Positions 8,483 through 16,247 of a DNA stretch of 33,049 nucleotides are shown piece after piece; the stretch's first letter is position 1; every line of letters starts with the position of its first letter. Both the position numbers and the translations under genes were made by a program. This DNA comes from Clostridiales bacterium UBA1740 (GTDB taxonomy: Bacteria > Bacillota > Clostridia > Oscillospirales > CAG-272), in the NCBI GenBank assembly GCA_002315715.1, contig DCHY01000019.1, positions 91,526 through 124,574 of the forward strand, written 5' to 3'. Below the pieces are notes generated by a model that saw nothing but the letters and a program-made list of their open reading frames with translations, ran no database searches and was not told the DNA's origin.

Positions 8483-9748
8483 GTGAAACTCAACACCAAG
8501 CGCACGATTCTCGTCGGCTTTGCGTTCTTTCTGATTTGTGCCTTTTGGCAGGCGTACGACGCCGTCGTCCCCTTGATTTTAACCAACACATACCATATGG
8601 CGCAGGATCTTTCGGGTTTCATTATGGCGCTCGACAACATCTTTGCCTTGTTTATGCTCCCGTTTTTCGGCGCACTGTCGGATAAAACGAGAACGAAATT
8701 CGGAAGACGCACCCCCTATATCTTCTTCGGCACCATTGCGGCAGCCGTTGCCTTTCCCTTTCTCGGTTTGACGAGGTCCTTAACGGGCTTTATTCTGATT
8801 TTGCTGTTCTGCCTTTTGGCCATGGCGACCTTCCGCTCTCCCGCCGTCGCTCTGATGCCCGACGTCACCGTCAAAAGACTTCGTTCCAAAGCCAACGCCG
8901 TCATCAATTTGATGGGTACGGCAGGCGGTATCATCATCTTGGTTTTCGGCATTCTTTTCAAGACTTCCACCCCCGGCAAGACGGATTTCTTCCCCTACTT
9001 CCTCGCCGTATCGGGTGTGATGCTCGCGGCGCTTGCCGTATTTATGCTGACGGTTAAAGAACCGGCTTGGGCAAAAGAATCCAAGCGTGAGGAAGATCCC
9101 GACCCCGCCGTTTCCAAAGAAGGCGGCAACGAGAAACTCACGAAAGAAGAACTGATTTCGCTTCTTTTTATCCTCGCTTCGGTCGTTCTTTGGTTCATGG
9201 GCTACAACGCCGTGACCTCAAAATACTCGGTTTACGCCACCAACTACCTCGGCGTTGAATACAACATCACCCTGATCGTTGCTCAAGCGGCGGCGGTTAT
9301 CTCCTATATCCCCGTCGGCATCTTGGCGTCTAAGATAGGCAGAAGAAAGAGCATCCTCATCGGCGTTGCCATCCTTGCCGTCGCCTTCGGCTTTGCTTCT
9401 TTGCTCAAACCCGGCGTGTCCGGCATCTTTATGTACGTCCTCTTCGCCCTCGCCGGTATCGGATGGGCAACCATCAACGTCAACTCTTTCCCGATGGTCG
9501 TGGAACTTTCAAAGCATTCCGCCATCGGAAAATATACGGGCTACTATTACACGGCGTCCATGGCGGCGCAAATCGTCACCCCTTATCTGTCCGGCGTATT
9601 TCTCGAATACATCGGCTTCCGGACGCTGTTCCCCTACGCGACGGTGTTCGTCGTGCTCTCTTTCGTCACGATGTTCTTTGTCAAGCACGGTGACGCAAAG
9701 CCCGAGATGAAAAAAGATGTGCTTGAACATTTGGATGTGGACGCATAA
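8483..9748 (+). CDS. MFS transporter
   Basis: A polytopic 421-residue protein with about 12 hydrophobic segments and a hydrophilic central loop (Lys/Glu/Asp-rich, about 198-220). The first cytoplasmic loop carries a major-facilitator signature (GALSDKTRTKFGRRTPY), and a related GILASKIGRRKS occurs in the second half. The pattern is closest to sugar and glycoside carriers of the SLC45/GPH kind, but the substrate is not determined. The start is GTG 8483, because AGGAGG (8469-8474) lies 8 nt upstream and the promoter is just before it. A longer frame beginning at 8294 is rejected because it crosses the promoter. It is first in an operon with a glycerophosphodiesterase, so a phosphodiester or sugar substrate is possible but unproven. 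Confidence 0.88.
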   Translation: MKLNTKRTILVGFAFFLICAFWQAYDAVVPLILTNTYHMAQDLSGFIMALDNIFALFMLPFFGALSDKTRTKFGRRTPYIFFGTIAAAVAFPFLGLTRSLTGFILILLFCLLAMATFRSPAVALMPDVTVKRLRSKANAVINLMGTAGGIIILVFGILFKTSTPGKTDFFPYFLAVSGVMLAALAVFMLTVKEPAWAKESKREEDPDPAVSKEGGNEKLTKEELISLLFILASVVLWFMGYNAVTSKYSVYATNYLGVEYNITLIVAQAAAVISYIPVGILASKIGRRKSILIGVAILAVAFGFASLLKPGVSGIFMYVLFALAGIGWATINVNSFPMVVELSKHSAIGKYTGYYYTASMAAQIVTPYLSGVFLEYIGFRTLFPYATVFVVLSFVTMFFVKHGDAKPEMKKDVLEHLDVDA

Positions 9749-9749
9749 T

Positions 9750-10571
9750 ATGGACGTAATCTGCATTATTTGTTATGTTTTATTAGCATTTTTGGCTGTT
9801 TTTCTCGTTTTGATTGCGCCGGGGCGCAAGTACCGCGGCGGATTCAATTTTACAAAATATCGCTATGCCCACCGCGGTCTTCACGATGCGGCGCACGCCG
9901 AAAACTCTCTTTCCGCCTTCTCTTCGGCGGTCGAGCGCGGCTTCGGAATTGAACTGGACGTGCGGTTGTCAAAAGACGGAGAAGTCGTCGTTTTTCACGA
10001 TCCCGACCTCAAGCGCGTGTGCGGCGTCGACCGAAAAGTCTCCGACTTGACGGCAAAGGAACTTTCCGCCGTCCGTCTTGCCGGTACGGAGGAAGGCGTG
10101 CCGCTCTTTACCGACGTTTTGAAAACGGTGAAGGGCAAAGTTCCGATCCTCGTCGAAATCAAAGAAGACACTGCCCGTGACAAGGACGTCACGCCGGCGG
10201 CACTGAAAATCCTCTCTTCTTACGACGGTCCTTGCCTTGTCGAATCCTTTAATCCTCTTTCGCTTTCCAAAGTCAAAGCGGCACGCCCCGATTTGTTCCG
10301 GGGGCTTCTTTCCGATCATTTTACATTGGACGACAAATACAAAACCCCGACGCACCGCCTGCTCCAGTGGTTCTTATTGAACGTCACGGCGCGTCCGCAG
10401 TTTATCGCCTACAATCACGAGCACAAAACGTTTCTCCCGTTTCGCCTTTTCCGTTTTCTGTTTCGCGTGCCCACCTTTGCGTGGACGGTGCGCAGTGAAA
10501 CGGACGAAGCGACCTGCCGCTCCTTTGGCTTTGATACCGTTATTTTTGAAAACTATATACCGAAAGACTGA
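9750..10571 (+). CDS. Glycerophosphodiester phosphodiesterase family protein
   Basis: A 273-residue protein with one N-terminal membrane segment (about 2-23), so the enzyme is probably anchored. The GDPD motifs are present: HRG (41-43), Glu51-Asn52, ELD (68-70) and HDP (83-85). Later segments (VEIKED, ESFNP, FAWTVR) fit the TIM-barrel metal and substrate sites. It should hydrolyse glycerophosphodiesters to glycerol 3-phosphate and an alcohol. The ATG at 9750 follows the MFS stop codon by one base, so translation is probably coupled; no strong separate ribosome site is visible. An in-frame ATG at 9717 would overlap the MFS gene. Confidence 0.9.
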   Translation: MDVICIICYVLLAFLAVFLVLIAPGRKYRGGFNFTKYRYAHRGLHDAAHAENSLSAFSSAVERGFGIELDVRLSKDGEVVVFHDPDLKRVCGVDRKVSDLTAKELSAVRLAGTEEGVPLFTDVLKTVKGKVPILVEIKEDTARDKDVTPAALKILSSYDGPCLVESFNPLSLSKVKAARPDLFRGLLSDHFTLDDKYKTPTHRLLQWFLLNVTARPQFIAYNHEHKTFLPFRLFRFLFRVPTFAWTVRSETDEATCRSFGFDTVIFENYIPKD

Positions 10572-10576
10572 ACCCT

Positions 10577-11701
10577 ATGAAATTTCAACTTGTTGCCACT
10601 TGCCTGTTCGGGCTTGAACATCTCCTTGGCGAAGAAATCGACGCCCTCGGTTACGAGCGCGTATCCACCATCGACGGACGCGTCACCTTTGCCGGCGACG
10701 AAGAAGCCGTCGTTCTCTCCAACATCTTTCTGCGCTATGCCGAGCGCGTGTTTATCAAACTCGGCGATTTTCCCGTCCATTCCTTTGAAGACCTCTTTGA
10801 AGGGACGCGGGCGTTGCCTTGGTCGGATTTCATCGGCAAAAACGACGCTTTCCCCGTCAAGGGGCATTCCATCAAATCGCAACTGACATCGATTCCCGAC
10901 TGTCAGTCGATTGTCAAAAAAGCCGTTTGCCGCTCCCTCGAGCCGAAATACGGTATCACCGTTTTTCCCGAAATCGGCGTAAAATATCAAATCGAATTTT
11001 TCATTCTCAACGACGTGGCAACGCTGATGATCGATACGTCGGGCGTGCCGCTTCATAAGCGCGGCTACCGCAGAGAGGCCAACGACGCCCCCATCCGCGA
11101 AACGCTCGCCGCCGCCATTGCCGCCACCTCCCGTCCCCGTGAAAACGTTCTGTTTTGGGACCCCATGTGCGGCAGCGGAACGATAGCCATCGAGGCCGCC
11201 ATGCAAATGGCACATATCGCCCCCGGCAAAAAGCGTCACTTCGCCGCCGAAACTTTTCCCTTTATCAAAAAATCCCTTTGGGATGACGGCAGAGAAGAAG
11301 CAAAGGCAGGGGAGATCGAAACCGCCTTTGACGTCTATGCCTCCGATATCGACGACGAAGCGGTCGCCCTCACGATTCAAAACGCCAAAAACGCCGGCGT
11401 CAATCGCTATATCCGCGTGATGAAGCAGGACGCGCGCAAGATTTCCGCCCCCGGCAGACGCGGCACGATCGTCACCAATCCCCCCTACGGCGAGCGGCTC
11501 GGCACGGTCAGAGAAGCCGAAGCGTTATATCGCGAAATCGGCGAACATTTCCGCTCGCTCTCCCCGTGGCAGGTTTACGTCATCACCTCGCACAAAGAGT
11601 TTGAAAAATTCTACGGCAAGCGCGCCGACAAGATTCAAAGACTCTATAACGGCATGATTCCCTGCTATCTTTATCAATACTTCAAAAACGATAAAAAATA
11701 A
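10577..11701 (+). CDS. THUMP-domain class I rRNA methyltransferase (YpsC/RlmL type)
   Basis: A 374-residue protein. A ferredoxin-like region and THUMP RNA-binding domain (about 1-155) precede a Rossmann methyltransferase domain with DPMCGSGT (195-202) and the N6/N2 base-methylation motif NPPYGERL (301-308). This is the arrangement of RlmL's N-terminal half and of Bacillus YpsC, which are guanine-N2 methyltransferases of 23S rRNA. It is the last gene of the operon starting at 8483, 5 nt after the phosphodiesterase gene, and is followed by a strong terminator. The exact modified base is inferred from family only. Confidence 0.9.
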   Translation: MKFQLVATCLFGLEHLLGEEIDALGYERVSTIDGRVTFAGDEEAVVLSNIFLRYAERVFIKLGDFPVHSFEDLFEGTRALPWSDFIGKNDAFPVKGHSIKSQLTSIPDCQSIVKKAVCRSLEPKYGITVFPEIGVKYQIEFFILNDVATLMIDTSGVPLHKRGYRREANDAPIRETLAAAIAATSRPRENVLFWDPMCGSGTIAIEAAMQMAHIAPGKKRHFAAETFPFIKKSLWDDGREEAKAGEIETAFDVYASDIDDEAVALTIQNAKNAGVNRYIRVMKQDARKISAPGRRGTIVTNPPYGERLGTVREAEALYREIGEHFRSLSPWQVYVITSHKEFEKFYGKRADKIQRLYNGMIPCYLYQYFKNDKK

Positions 11702-11705
11702 AGCA

Positions 11706-11735
11706 AAAAGGAGAAGCGGTCGCTTCTCCTTTTTC
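11706..11735. terminator. Bidirectional terminator between convergent operons
   Basis: A 13-bp stem, AAAAGGAGAAGCG with its complement, has a 2-nt loop. T runs on both strands allow it to end both the methyltransferase operon and the facing metallophosphoesterase gene. Confidence 0.88.
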
Positions 11736-11747
11736 TTGTCAAGAACA

Positions 11748-12893
11748 TCAAAGTTCGGTATTTTTGCCTTCCAAAGTCAGAAGTGCCACGCGGAACGCTC
11801 TGGCAGAGACGAGGCGTTCTTCCTCGTTCTCGCTCTTCATATAAGGAAGCAGTTTGCGGTAGATTTCCCCGGCGGCGGTCATATCGCGCTCGAAGTGCTC
11901 GGTGCCGTAAAGGGGCAACGTTTTGTCTTCCACGCGGAAGAAGAAAAGTCCGAACGTTTCGCTCTCAAAATTCTGCGGTACGGCAAAATGCGGATCGACG
12001 TTTCCGACAAGGGACAGGCGAATCGCGCTCTTGGCGCCGTAGTGTTTTTCGTTGATCAAGCCCGCCATGCGGTTGATGATTTCGCTCTTGGTATCCACGC
12101 CGGTGATGTCGAGTTCTTCGTGATACAGACGCAAACCCTCGTAAGGAATCGGCTTGAGGTTAATGGAAATATTGCCGTCCTCAAGGTCAATCAAAATGTA
12201 ATTCGGATCGCCCTTTCCGACGTTGTCAAATCCCGTCGAAGTAGGCGCGCCGCTGTACGCGTAAACCGCGCTGCCGACGGTGCTGAAGGTGTTGGCGTCG
12301 TGGCGCGAACCGAAAGCGTAAAAATCGGCGCCGAACGCTTTTAAGTCATCCGAAGAAACAAGGCACTCGTCGCCGTCGACGTTGCCGTCCAAATCGGCGT
12401 ATGCGCAAACGATATTGATACGGGAAGAATTCTCGACGTGGCGGTCGCGCAGGGGGCATTCGCCGTGCAGGTCGGGGTGGTACGCCCATCCGTAAACCGT
12501 AACGCGGAATTCGTCAAGGTCAATCGACGAAAGCATGGGACCGGAGAACACGCGACAGTTTTCGGGGAGTCTGCCCGACGCGTAAATCGGGTTTTCGGCA
12601 TACAGATCCGCCTTGCCGGGGGCGATGACGAACGTCGTCTCGGGGCATGAACGCATTTCGCGAATCAACATTTCCGCCGTGCCGTTGGTGACAAAGCGAT
12701 TATCGAAAAGGTCGCCGGGAATCAAAACCAAGCGAACGTCGCATTCCTTGATTTTGCTCATCATGCCGTCAAACGCCGCGCGAAGTCCTTCGCGCGCCTG
12801 GGCACTTTTGTCTTCCGTTAAACCGTCAAAAGGAGCATCCAAATGCAAATCGCTGAACTGCAATATGCGAAGATGAACAGCATTCTCGGACAT
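11748..12893 (-). CDS. SbcD/YhaO-like metallophosphoesterase with degenerate active site
   Basis: This 381-residue protein aligns by eye with Mre11/SbcD/YhaO-type nucleases. Motif I, SDLHLD (14-19), and motif II, GDLFD (60-64), are intact. The canonical GNHD is replaced by GKAD (93-96), so the conserved Asn and the catalytic His are gone. The His of the LLHG motif appears to be Tyr165, and GHxH is GSRH (195-198), keeping only the last His. The fold is probably kept and nuclease activity probably lost or changed. No SbcC/YhaN-type ATPase gene is nearby. The start at 12893 has no close ribosome site: AAAGGA lies about 26 nt upstream, with a small hairpin (12906-12919) between that could bring it closer. 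It stands alone between its own promoter and a shared terminator. Confidence 0.8.
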   Translation of the reverse strand: MSENAVHLRILQFSDLHLDAPFDGLTEDKSAQAREGLRAAFDGMMSKIKECDVRLVLIPGDLFDNRFVTNGTAEMLIREMRSCPETTFVIAPGKADLYAENPIYASGRLPENCRVFSGPMLSSIDLDEFRVTVYGWAYHPDLHGECPLRDRHVENSSRINIVCAYADLDGNVDGDECLVSSDDLKAFGADFYAFGSRHDANTFSTVGSAVYAYSGAPTSTGFDNVGKGDPNYILIDLEDGNISINLKPIPYEGLRLYHEELDITGVDTKSEIINRMAGLINEKHYGAKSAIRLSLVGNVDPHFAVPQNFESETFGLFFFRVEDKTLPLYGTEHFERDMTAAGEIYRKLLPYMKSENEEERLVSARAFRVALLTLEGKNTEL

Positions 12894-12942
12894 AGATAGA
12901 CCGTAACTTCAAAAGAAGTCCTTTCTTTGATTGTACGAAAAC

Positions 12943-12971
12943 AGTATAGCATATGAAAAAGATTTTTTCAA
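12943..12971 (-). promoter_or_regulatory. Promoter of the metallophosphoesterase gene
   Basis: TTGAAA (12966-12971) and TATACT (12943-12948) on the minus strand, with a 17-nt spacer. Confidence 0.7.
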
Positions 12972-12985
12972 GATGTATTGCAAAC

Positions 12986-13014
12986 TTGCACCCGCCGCCT
13001 TTTTGTGGTAGAAT
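12986..13014 (+). promoter_or_regulatory. Promoter of the GNAT gene
   Basis: TTGCAC (12986-12991) and TAGAAT (13009-13014) with a 17-nt spacer, 20 nt before the start codon. Confidence 0.65.
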
Positions 13015-13033
13015 AAAGCGACAGGAGAGTAGT

Positions 13034-13876
13034 ATGCTTCATTTTGACGATTTGAAAAACTGCAAAGACGAACGGGCAAAAGAATCCGTCGCCTTTTATC
13101 TTGACCAAGCGGAAGACACCGGTCTTTCGTTTTATTACGCCATAGCCGAGAATTGCCTGCTCCTCATGGGCAAAGACGAGGACGGCGTCGTCTTTTTTCC
13201 GCCGGAATCCCTCGAGGACGGCGCAGATATCGACGCGGCTTTGGACGAAGTCGACCGTTTTGCCGGTGCCGCGTGTATCGATCGCATCTTTGTCGGTCTT
13301 GACGAAGAGTGGGAAGATTTTTTCGCCTTGCGCTACCGCCACCACGAAATCACCGACATGGGAGACGGCTTTTCGGGATTTCGGGTGTTGACCGAACTCC
13401 ACGCGCTCGAAAAAGTCGAACCGATAACCGGCGACGTCGTATCGCTCGCGGGGCCCACCGAAGAAGACGAATCCTTCTTAAAGGATCTTGCCGAAGAAAC
13501 GAAAGATTCCTTGTACGGCTACCGTGCCGACCGAGACGGCATTTTCGAAGAAATCAAAAACGAGTGGGAAAATAGACACGCGCTTTCACTTTTGATTTTC
13601 AAAGAAAAAACACCCGTCGGGGAAGTGACGCTCTTTTCTTTCGACGGCAGAAAAAAGGCGGAAGTTGCCGTTCGCGTATCGGAAAAACACCGCAAGGTCG
13701 GCTATGCCAAAGAGGCGCTGCGAGAGGTCATCGCCTTTTGCCAAAGCACGCTGCACCTTGACGCCTTAACTGCCGAAGTCAAGGTCGAAAACATCCCGTC
13801 ACTCCATCTTTTTTCTTCCGTGTTTATTAAAGAAAAAGAAGAGGACGGAATCGTATTTTTCCGCAGAAACCTATAA
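13034..13876 (+). CDS. GNAT-family N-acetyltransferase with an extra N-terminal domain
   Basis: A 280-residue protein. The C-terminal half (about 130-280) has the GNAT acetyl-CoA motif A: SEKHRKVGYAKEALREV, with the R-x-x-G-x-A core at 220-225. VENIPSLHLF follows as the typical N-x-x-S region. The N-terminal ~125 residues are acidic and not recognised; they may be a degenerate second GNAT-like domain. The substrate is unknown. The start is ATG 13034 with AGGAG 6 nt upstream; an earlier in-frame ATG at 12953 precedes the promoter and is rejected. It is monocistronic and ends at a shared terminator with malQ. Confidence 0.82.
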   Translation: MLHFDDLKNCKDERAKESVAFYLDQAEDTGLSFYYAIAENCLLLMGKDEDGVVFFPPESLEDGADIDAALDEVDRFAGAACIDRIFVGLDEEWEDFFALRYRHHEITDMGDGFSGFRVLTELHALEKVEPITGDVVSLAGPTEEDESFLKDLAEETKDSLYGYRADRDGIFEEIKNEWENRHALSLLIFKEKTPVGEVTLFSFDGRKKAEVAVRVSEKHRKVGYAKEALREVIAFCQSTLHLDALTAEVKVENIPSLHLFSSVFIKEKEEDGIVFFRRNL

Positions 13877-13880
13877 AAAC

Positions 13881-13923
13881 AGCCGACTTTGCAATCTTTG
13901 GTTTGCAAAATCGGCTTATTTTA
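13881..13923. terminator. Bidirectional terminator between the GNAT gene and malQ
   Basis: AGCCGA...TTTGCAA pairs with TTGCAAAA...TCGGCT (13881-13894 with 13903-13916), giving a long, nearly perfect stem. A T-rich tail follows on each strand. The plus-strand tail runs into the malQ stop codon. Confidence 0.8.
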
Positions 13924-15354
13924 TCTTCCGTAGCGTCTGTTGAGCGTCAAGAACTTCTCGGCGCTTATCGCTTTGAGTTGTTCTTTCGTCACCCGATATT
14001 CCCAGTTGCCCGTCGCGCGTCCCGGCACGTTGATACGCGTGTCGTTTCCGTAGAGCAAAAGGTCTTGTATCGGTAAAAGAAGCAGTTTGCTGTTGGTGGC
14101 AAACACGGTTCTGAAAACGGCGTTATAGGCGGCGTCCGTGTTCCAATCCGCCCCCTCAAATCCGCAATACGCAAAGAGGTGTCGTCTTTCCGCCTCGGGC
14201 ATTTCAAAAACGTAGCCGAGGAGCGTGTTGTTGTCGTGCGTTCCGGTATAATAAACGGTGTTTTCCCCGCAGTTGTGCGGCAGATGCACCGATTTCGGAT
14301 CGCCGAGAAAAGCAAACTGCAATACGCGCATGGAAGGGAATCCGCTGCTTTTGACGAGTGCCACCACGTCCTCGGTAATATCCCCGAGGTCTTCCGCAAT
14401 GAAGAAATCCTCACCTGCCGTCTCGGTCAGCGCGCGAATAAGCGCCATGCCGGGACCTTTTTTGAATTTGCCTTCTTTGGCGCTCTTGCCGGCTTCGATG
14501 CGGTAATACGAAGCAAACGCGCGAAAGTGATCGAGTCGCACCCCGTCAAACAATTCTTTGGCGAAAGCGGCACGGCGGCGCCAAAAAGCGAAGCCGTCTT
14601 TTTTCATGCGTGAGAAGTCGTATAAAGGGTTGCCCCAAAGTTGACCTTCCGCCGAAAAATAGTCGGGCGGAACCCCTGCCACGGCGGTGGGACGGTATCT
14701 TTTATCCAACTCAAAATTTTCGGGGTAATCATATACGTCGGCGCTGTCTTCCGCCACGTAGATCGGCATGTCGCCGATGACGGAAATGCCGAGATCTTCT
14801 GCGTGTTTTTTGACGGTTTGCCACTGACTATAACATTGATACTGTAAAAACGCCCAAAAGCGAACCAACTCGGAGTCCGGCGTCTTCTCTTGAAAATCCC
14901 AAAAAGGAACGCCTCCGTTTTGTTCTTTCAACGCCATAAAACGGCAAAAATCCGCCGTTTCGGGATGCAAATCGAGAAAAGCCGTGACTTTTTCCCAATC
15001 GTCAAAATGCTCCGCCGCCTTGCGCAAAAGCGGCAGTCTTTCCCTCTCAAGCCGTTCGTACTCGCAGGCATACGGCGTTTTCTGTTTGGCGCTTTCGAGT
15101 TCCCCCGCCGTCAAAAGACCCCCTTCGCGGAGCGTCGGCAAATCGATAAAGTACGGATTCAAACTAAAAGCACCGAAGGATTTATACGGAGAGTGAAATT
15201 CGTCCGGCAGACAAAGCGGCAGCGTTTGCCACACCGAAAAGCCCGCCGACTTCAAAAAATCCAAAAAAGCAAACGCCCCTTGTCCGAACGAGCCGATGCC
15301 GTAGTCGGAGGGGAGAGAAAAAACGGGCAACAAAACCCCACTGCTTCTTTGCAT
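13921..15354 (-). CDS. malQ: 4-alpha-glucanotransferase (amylomaltase, GH77)
   Basis: A 477-residue protein, the usual length for bacterial MalQ without extra N-terminal domains. It disproportionates maltodextrins by transferring glucan chains. The GH77 catalytic residues are visible: nucleophile Asp275 in GVRLDHFRAF, acid/base Glu321 in FIAEDLGD, and transition-state Asp374 in GTHDNN. The start is ATG 15354, since GGAAGG lies 7 nt upstream; an ATG five codons earlier has no site. No other glycogen or maltose genes are adjacent. Its own promoter lies upstream. Confidence 0.95.
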   Translation of the reverse strand: MQRSSGVLLPVFSLPSDYGIGSFGQGAFAFLDFLKSAGFSVWQTLPLCLPDEFHSPYKSFGAFSLNPYFIDLPTLREGGLLTAGELESAKQKTPYACEYERLERERLPLLRKAAEHFDDWEKVTAFLDLHPETADFCRFMALKEQNGGVPFWDFQEKTPDSELVRFWAFLQYQCYSQWQTVKKHAEDLGISVIGDMPIYVAEDSADVYDYPENFELDKRYRPTAVAGVPPDYFSAEGQLWGNPLYDFSRMKKDGFAFWRRRAAFAKELFDGVRLDHFRAFASYYRIEAGKSAKEGKFKKGPGMALIRALTETAGEDFFIAEDLGDITEDVVALVKSSGFPSMRVLQFAFLGDPKSVHLPHNCGENTVYYTGTHDNNTLLGYVFEMPEAERRHLFAYCGFEGADWNTDAAYNAVFRTVFATNSKLLLLPIQDLLLYGNDTRINVPGRATGNWEYRVTKEQLKAISAEKFLTLNRRYGR

Positions 15355-15383
15355 AGTGATACCTTCCAAAACGAGTTTTCTTC

Positions 15384-15412
15384 ATCATACCATAAAAGCC
15401 CTTCCCCTGCAA
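15384..15412 (-). promoter_or_regulatory. Promoter of malQ
   Basis: TTGCAG (15407-15412) and TATGAT (15384-15389) on the minus strand with a 17-nt spacer. Confidence 0.65.
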
Positions 15413-15433
15413 GAGGGTACGCCAAAAGAACGC

Positions 15434-15465
15434 TTGACAATTCTTTTATTTTATGGTAGTATAAT
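15434..15465 (+). promoter_or_regulatory. Promoter of the manganese riboswitch-mntP-CaCA operon
   Basis: A perfect TTGACA at 15434-15439. Two overlapping -10 candidates follow: TAGTAT (15457-15462) at 17-nt spacing and a perfect TATAAT (15460-15465) at 20-nt spacing. Confidence 0.75.
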
Positions 15466-15482
15466 AGCACAATCCAATATCC

Positions 15483-15631
15483 TTGAGGGAGTAGCAAACG
15501 GCACAGCCGTGGCAAGTCAACAATCCCGACCTTTACGGTCTGGCTTGCATTTTATTGCGAGACTCACGGTGCATATGCTGCCCTCATTTTCTTGACTCAA
15601 ACCGGCATATGCTTGTTTGGGTTTGTTTTTT
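15483..15631 (+). promoter_or_regulatory. yybP-ykoY manganese riboswitch with terminator platform
   Basis: The leader has the conserved pieces of this aptamer in order: GAGGGAGTAG, GCCGTGGCAAGTCAACA, a variable hairpin (ACCTTTACGGTCT), TGGCTTGCATTTT, then GCGAGACTCACGGTG and the closing strand GCCCTC, which pairs with GAGGG to make P1. This class binds Mn2+ (with Mg2+) and turns expression on. After it, CAAACC (15598-15603) can pair with GGTTTG (15620-15625), followed by six T, forming a terminator. GCATATGC occurs at 15571-15578 and again at 15605-15612, so the two stretches can pair and compete with the terminator. Manganese would thus raise expression of mntP and probably of the CaCA gene behind it. 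Confidence 0.9.
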
Positions 15632-15644
15632 GAAAGGACAAAAC

Positions 15645-16238
15645 ATGAATTTTCTCTTCGTATTGAACAGCCTGCTTCTCGGCGTCGGATTGGCGATGGA
15701 TGCTTTTTCGGTATCTCTTGCCAACGGACTTGCCGAGCCCCACATGAAAAAACGGAAAATCGCACTTATCGCCGGCACCTTTGCGTTCTTCCAGGCGCTC
15801 ATGCCGATGGTCGGTTGGTTTTTCGTCCATAATCTTGTCGAGGTCTTTTCTTGGCTTTCACCTGCCATTCCGTACTGCGCTTTGGCACTTCTTCTCTTTA
15901 TCGGCGGCAAGATGATTCTTGACGCACTGAAGCCCGGTGCCCCCGAGGAAGGTTCGGAAAAAGAATATGCGGGCCTATCCGCCCTCACCCTGCTTATCCA
16001 AGGCGTTGCCACCTCCATCGACGCACTTTCGGTTGGTTTTACCATTGAAGAGTATTCGTGGGATTTGGCGTTGGCAGCCTCTCTTATCATTGCCGCCGTC
16101 ACGTTTATCATCTGCGTCGGCGGTGTCTATATCGGACGAAAGTTCGGCACGAAATTCTCGGGAAAAGCCACCCTCATCGGCGGTGTCATTCTCGTTCTCA
16201 TCGGTCTTGAAATATTCATCAAAGGCATATTCTTTTAA
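15645..16238 (+). CDS. mntP: Manganese efflux pump MntP
   Basis: A 197-residue membrane protein with six hydrophobic segments, the MntP length. Two repeated halves carry the membrane Asp motifs MDAFSVS (Asp19) and SIDALSV (Asp126), which are essential in the family. It exports Mn2+. The start is ATG 15645 with AAAGGA 7 nt upstream, directly after the riboswitch terminator. The first gene behind a Mn2+ riboswitch is exactly where a manganese exporter is expected. It is followed after 9 nt by the CaCA gene. Confidence 0.95.
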   Translation: MNFLFVLNSLLLGVGLAMDAFSVSLANGLAEPHMKKRKIALIAGTFAFFQALMPMVGWFFVHNLVEVFSWLSPAIPYCALALLLFIGGKMILDALKPGAPEEGSEKEYAGLSALTLLIQGVATSIDALSVGFTIEEYSWDLALAASLIIAAVTFIICVGGVYIGRKFGTKFSGKATLIGGVILVLIGLEIFIKGIFF

Positions 16239-16247
16239 GGAGTCATT

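Noticed and set aside
8356..8712. A longer N-terminus for RibF
   Set aside because: It would be encoded through the ribF promoter and inside the opposite-strand MFS gene. The GTG at 8355 has a good ribosome site and gives the family length.
10553..11380. A 275-codon open frame on the minus strand
   Set aside because: It is antisense to the THUMP methyltransferase, whose DPMCGSGT and NPPYGERL motifs fix the real frame.
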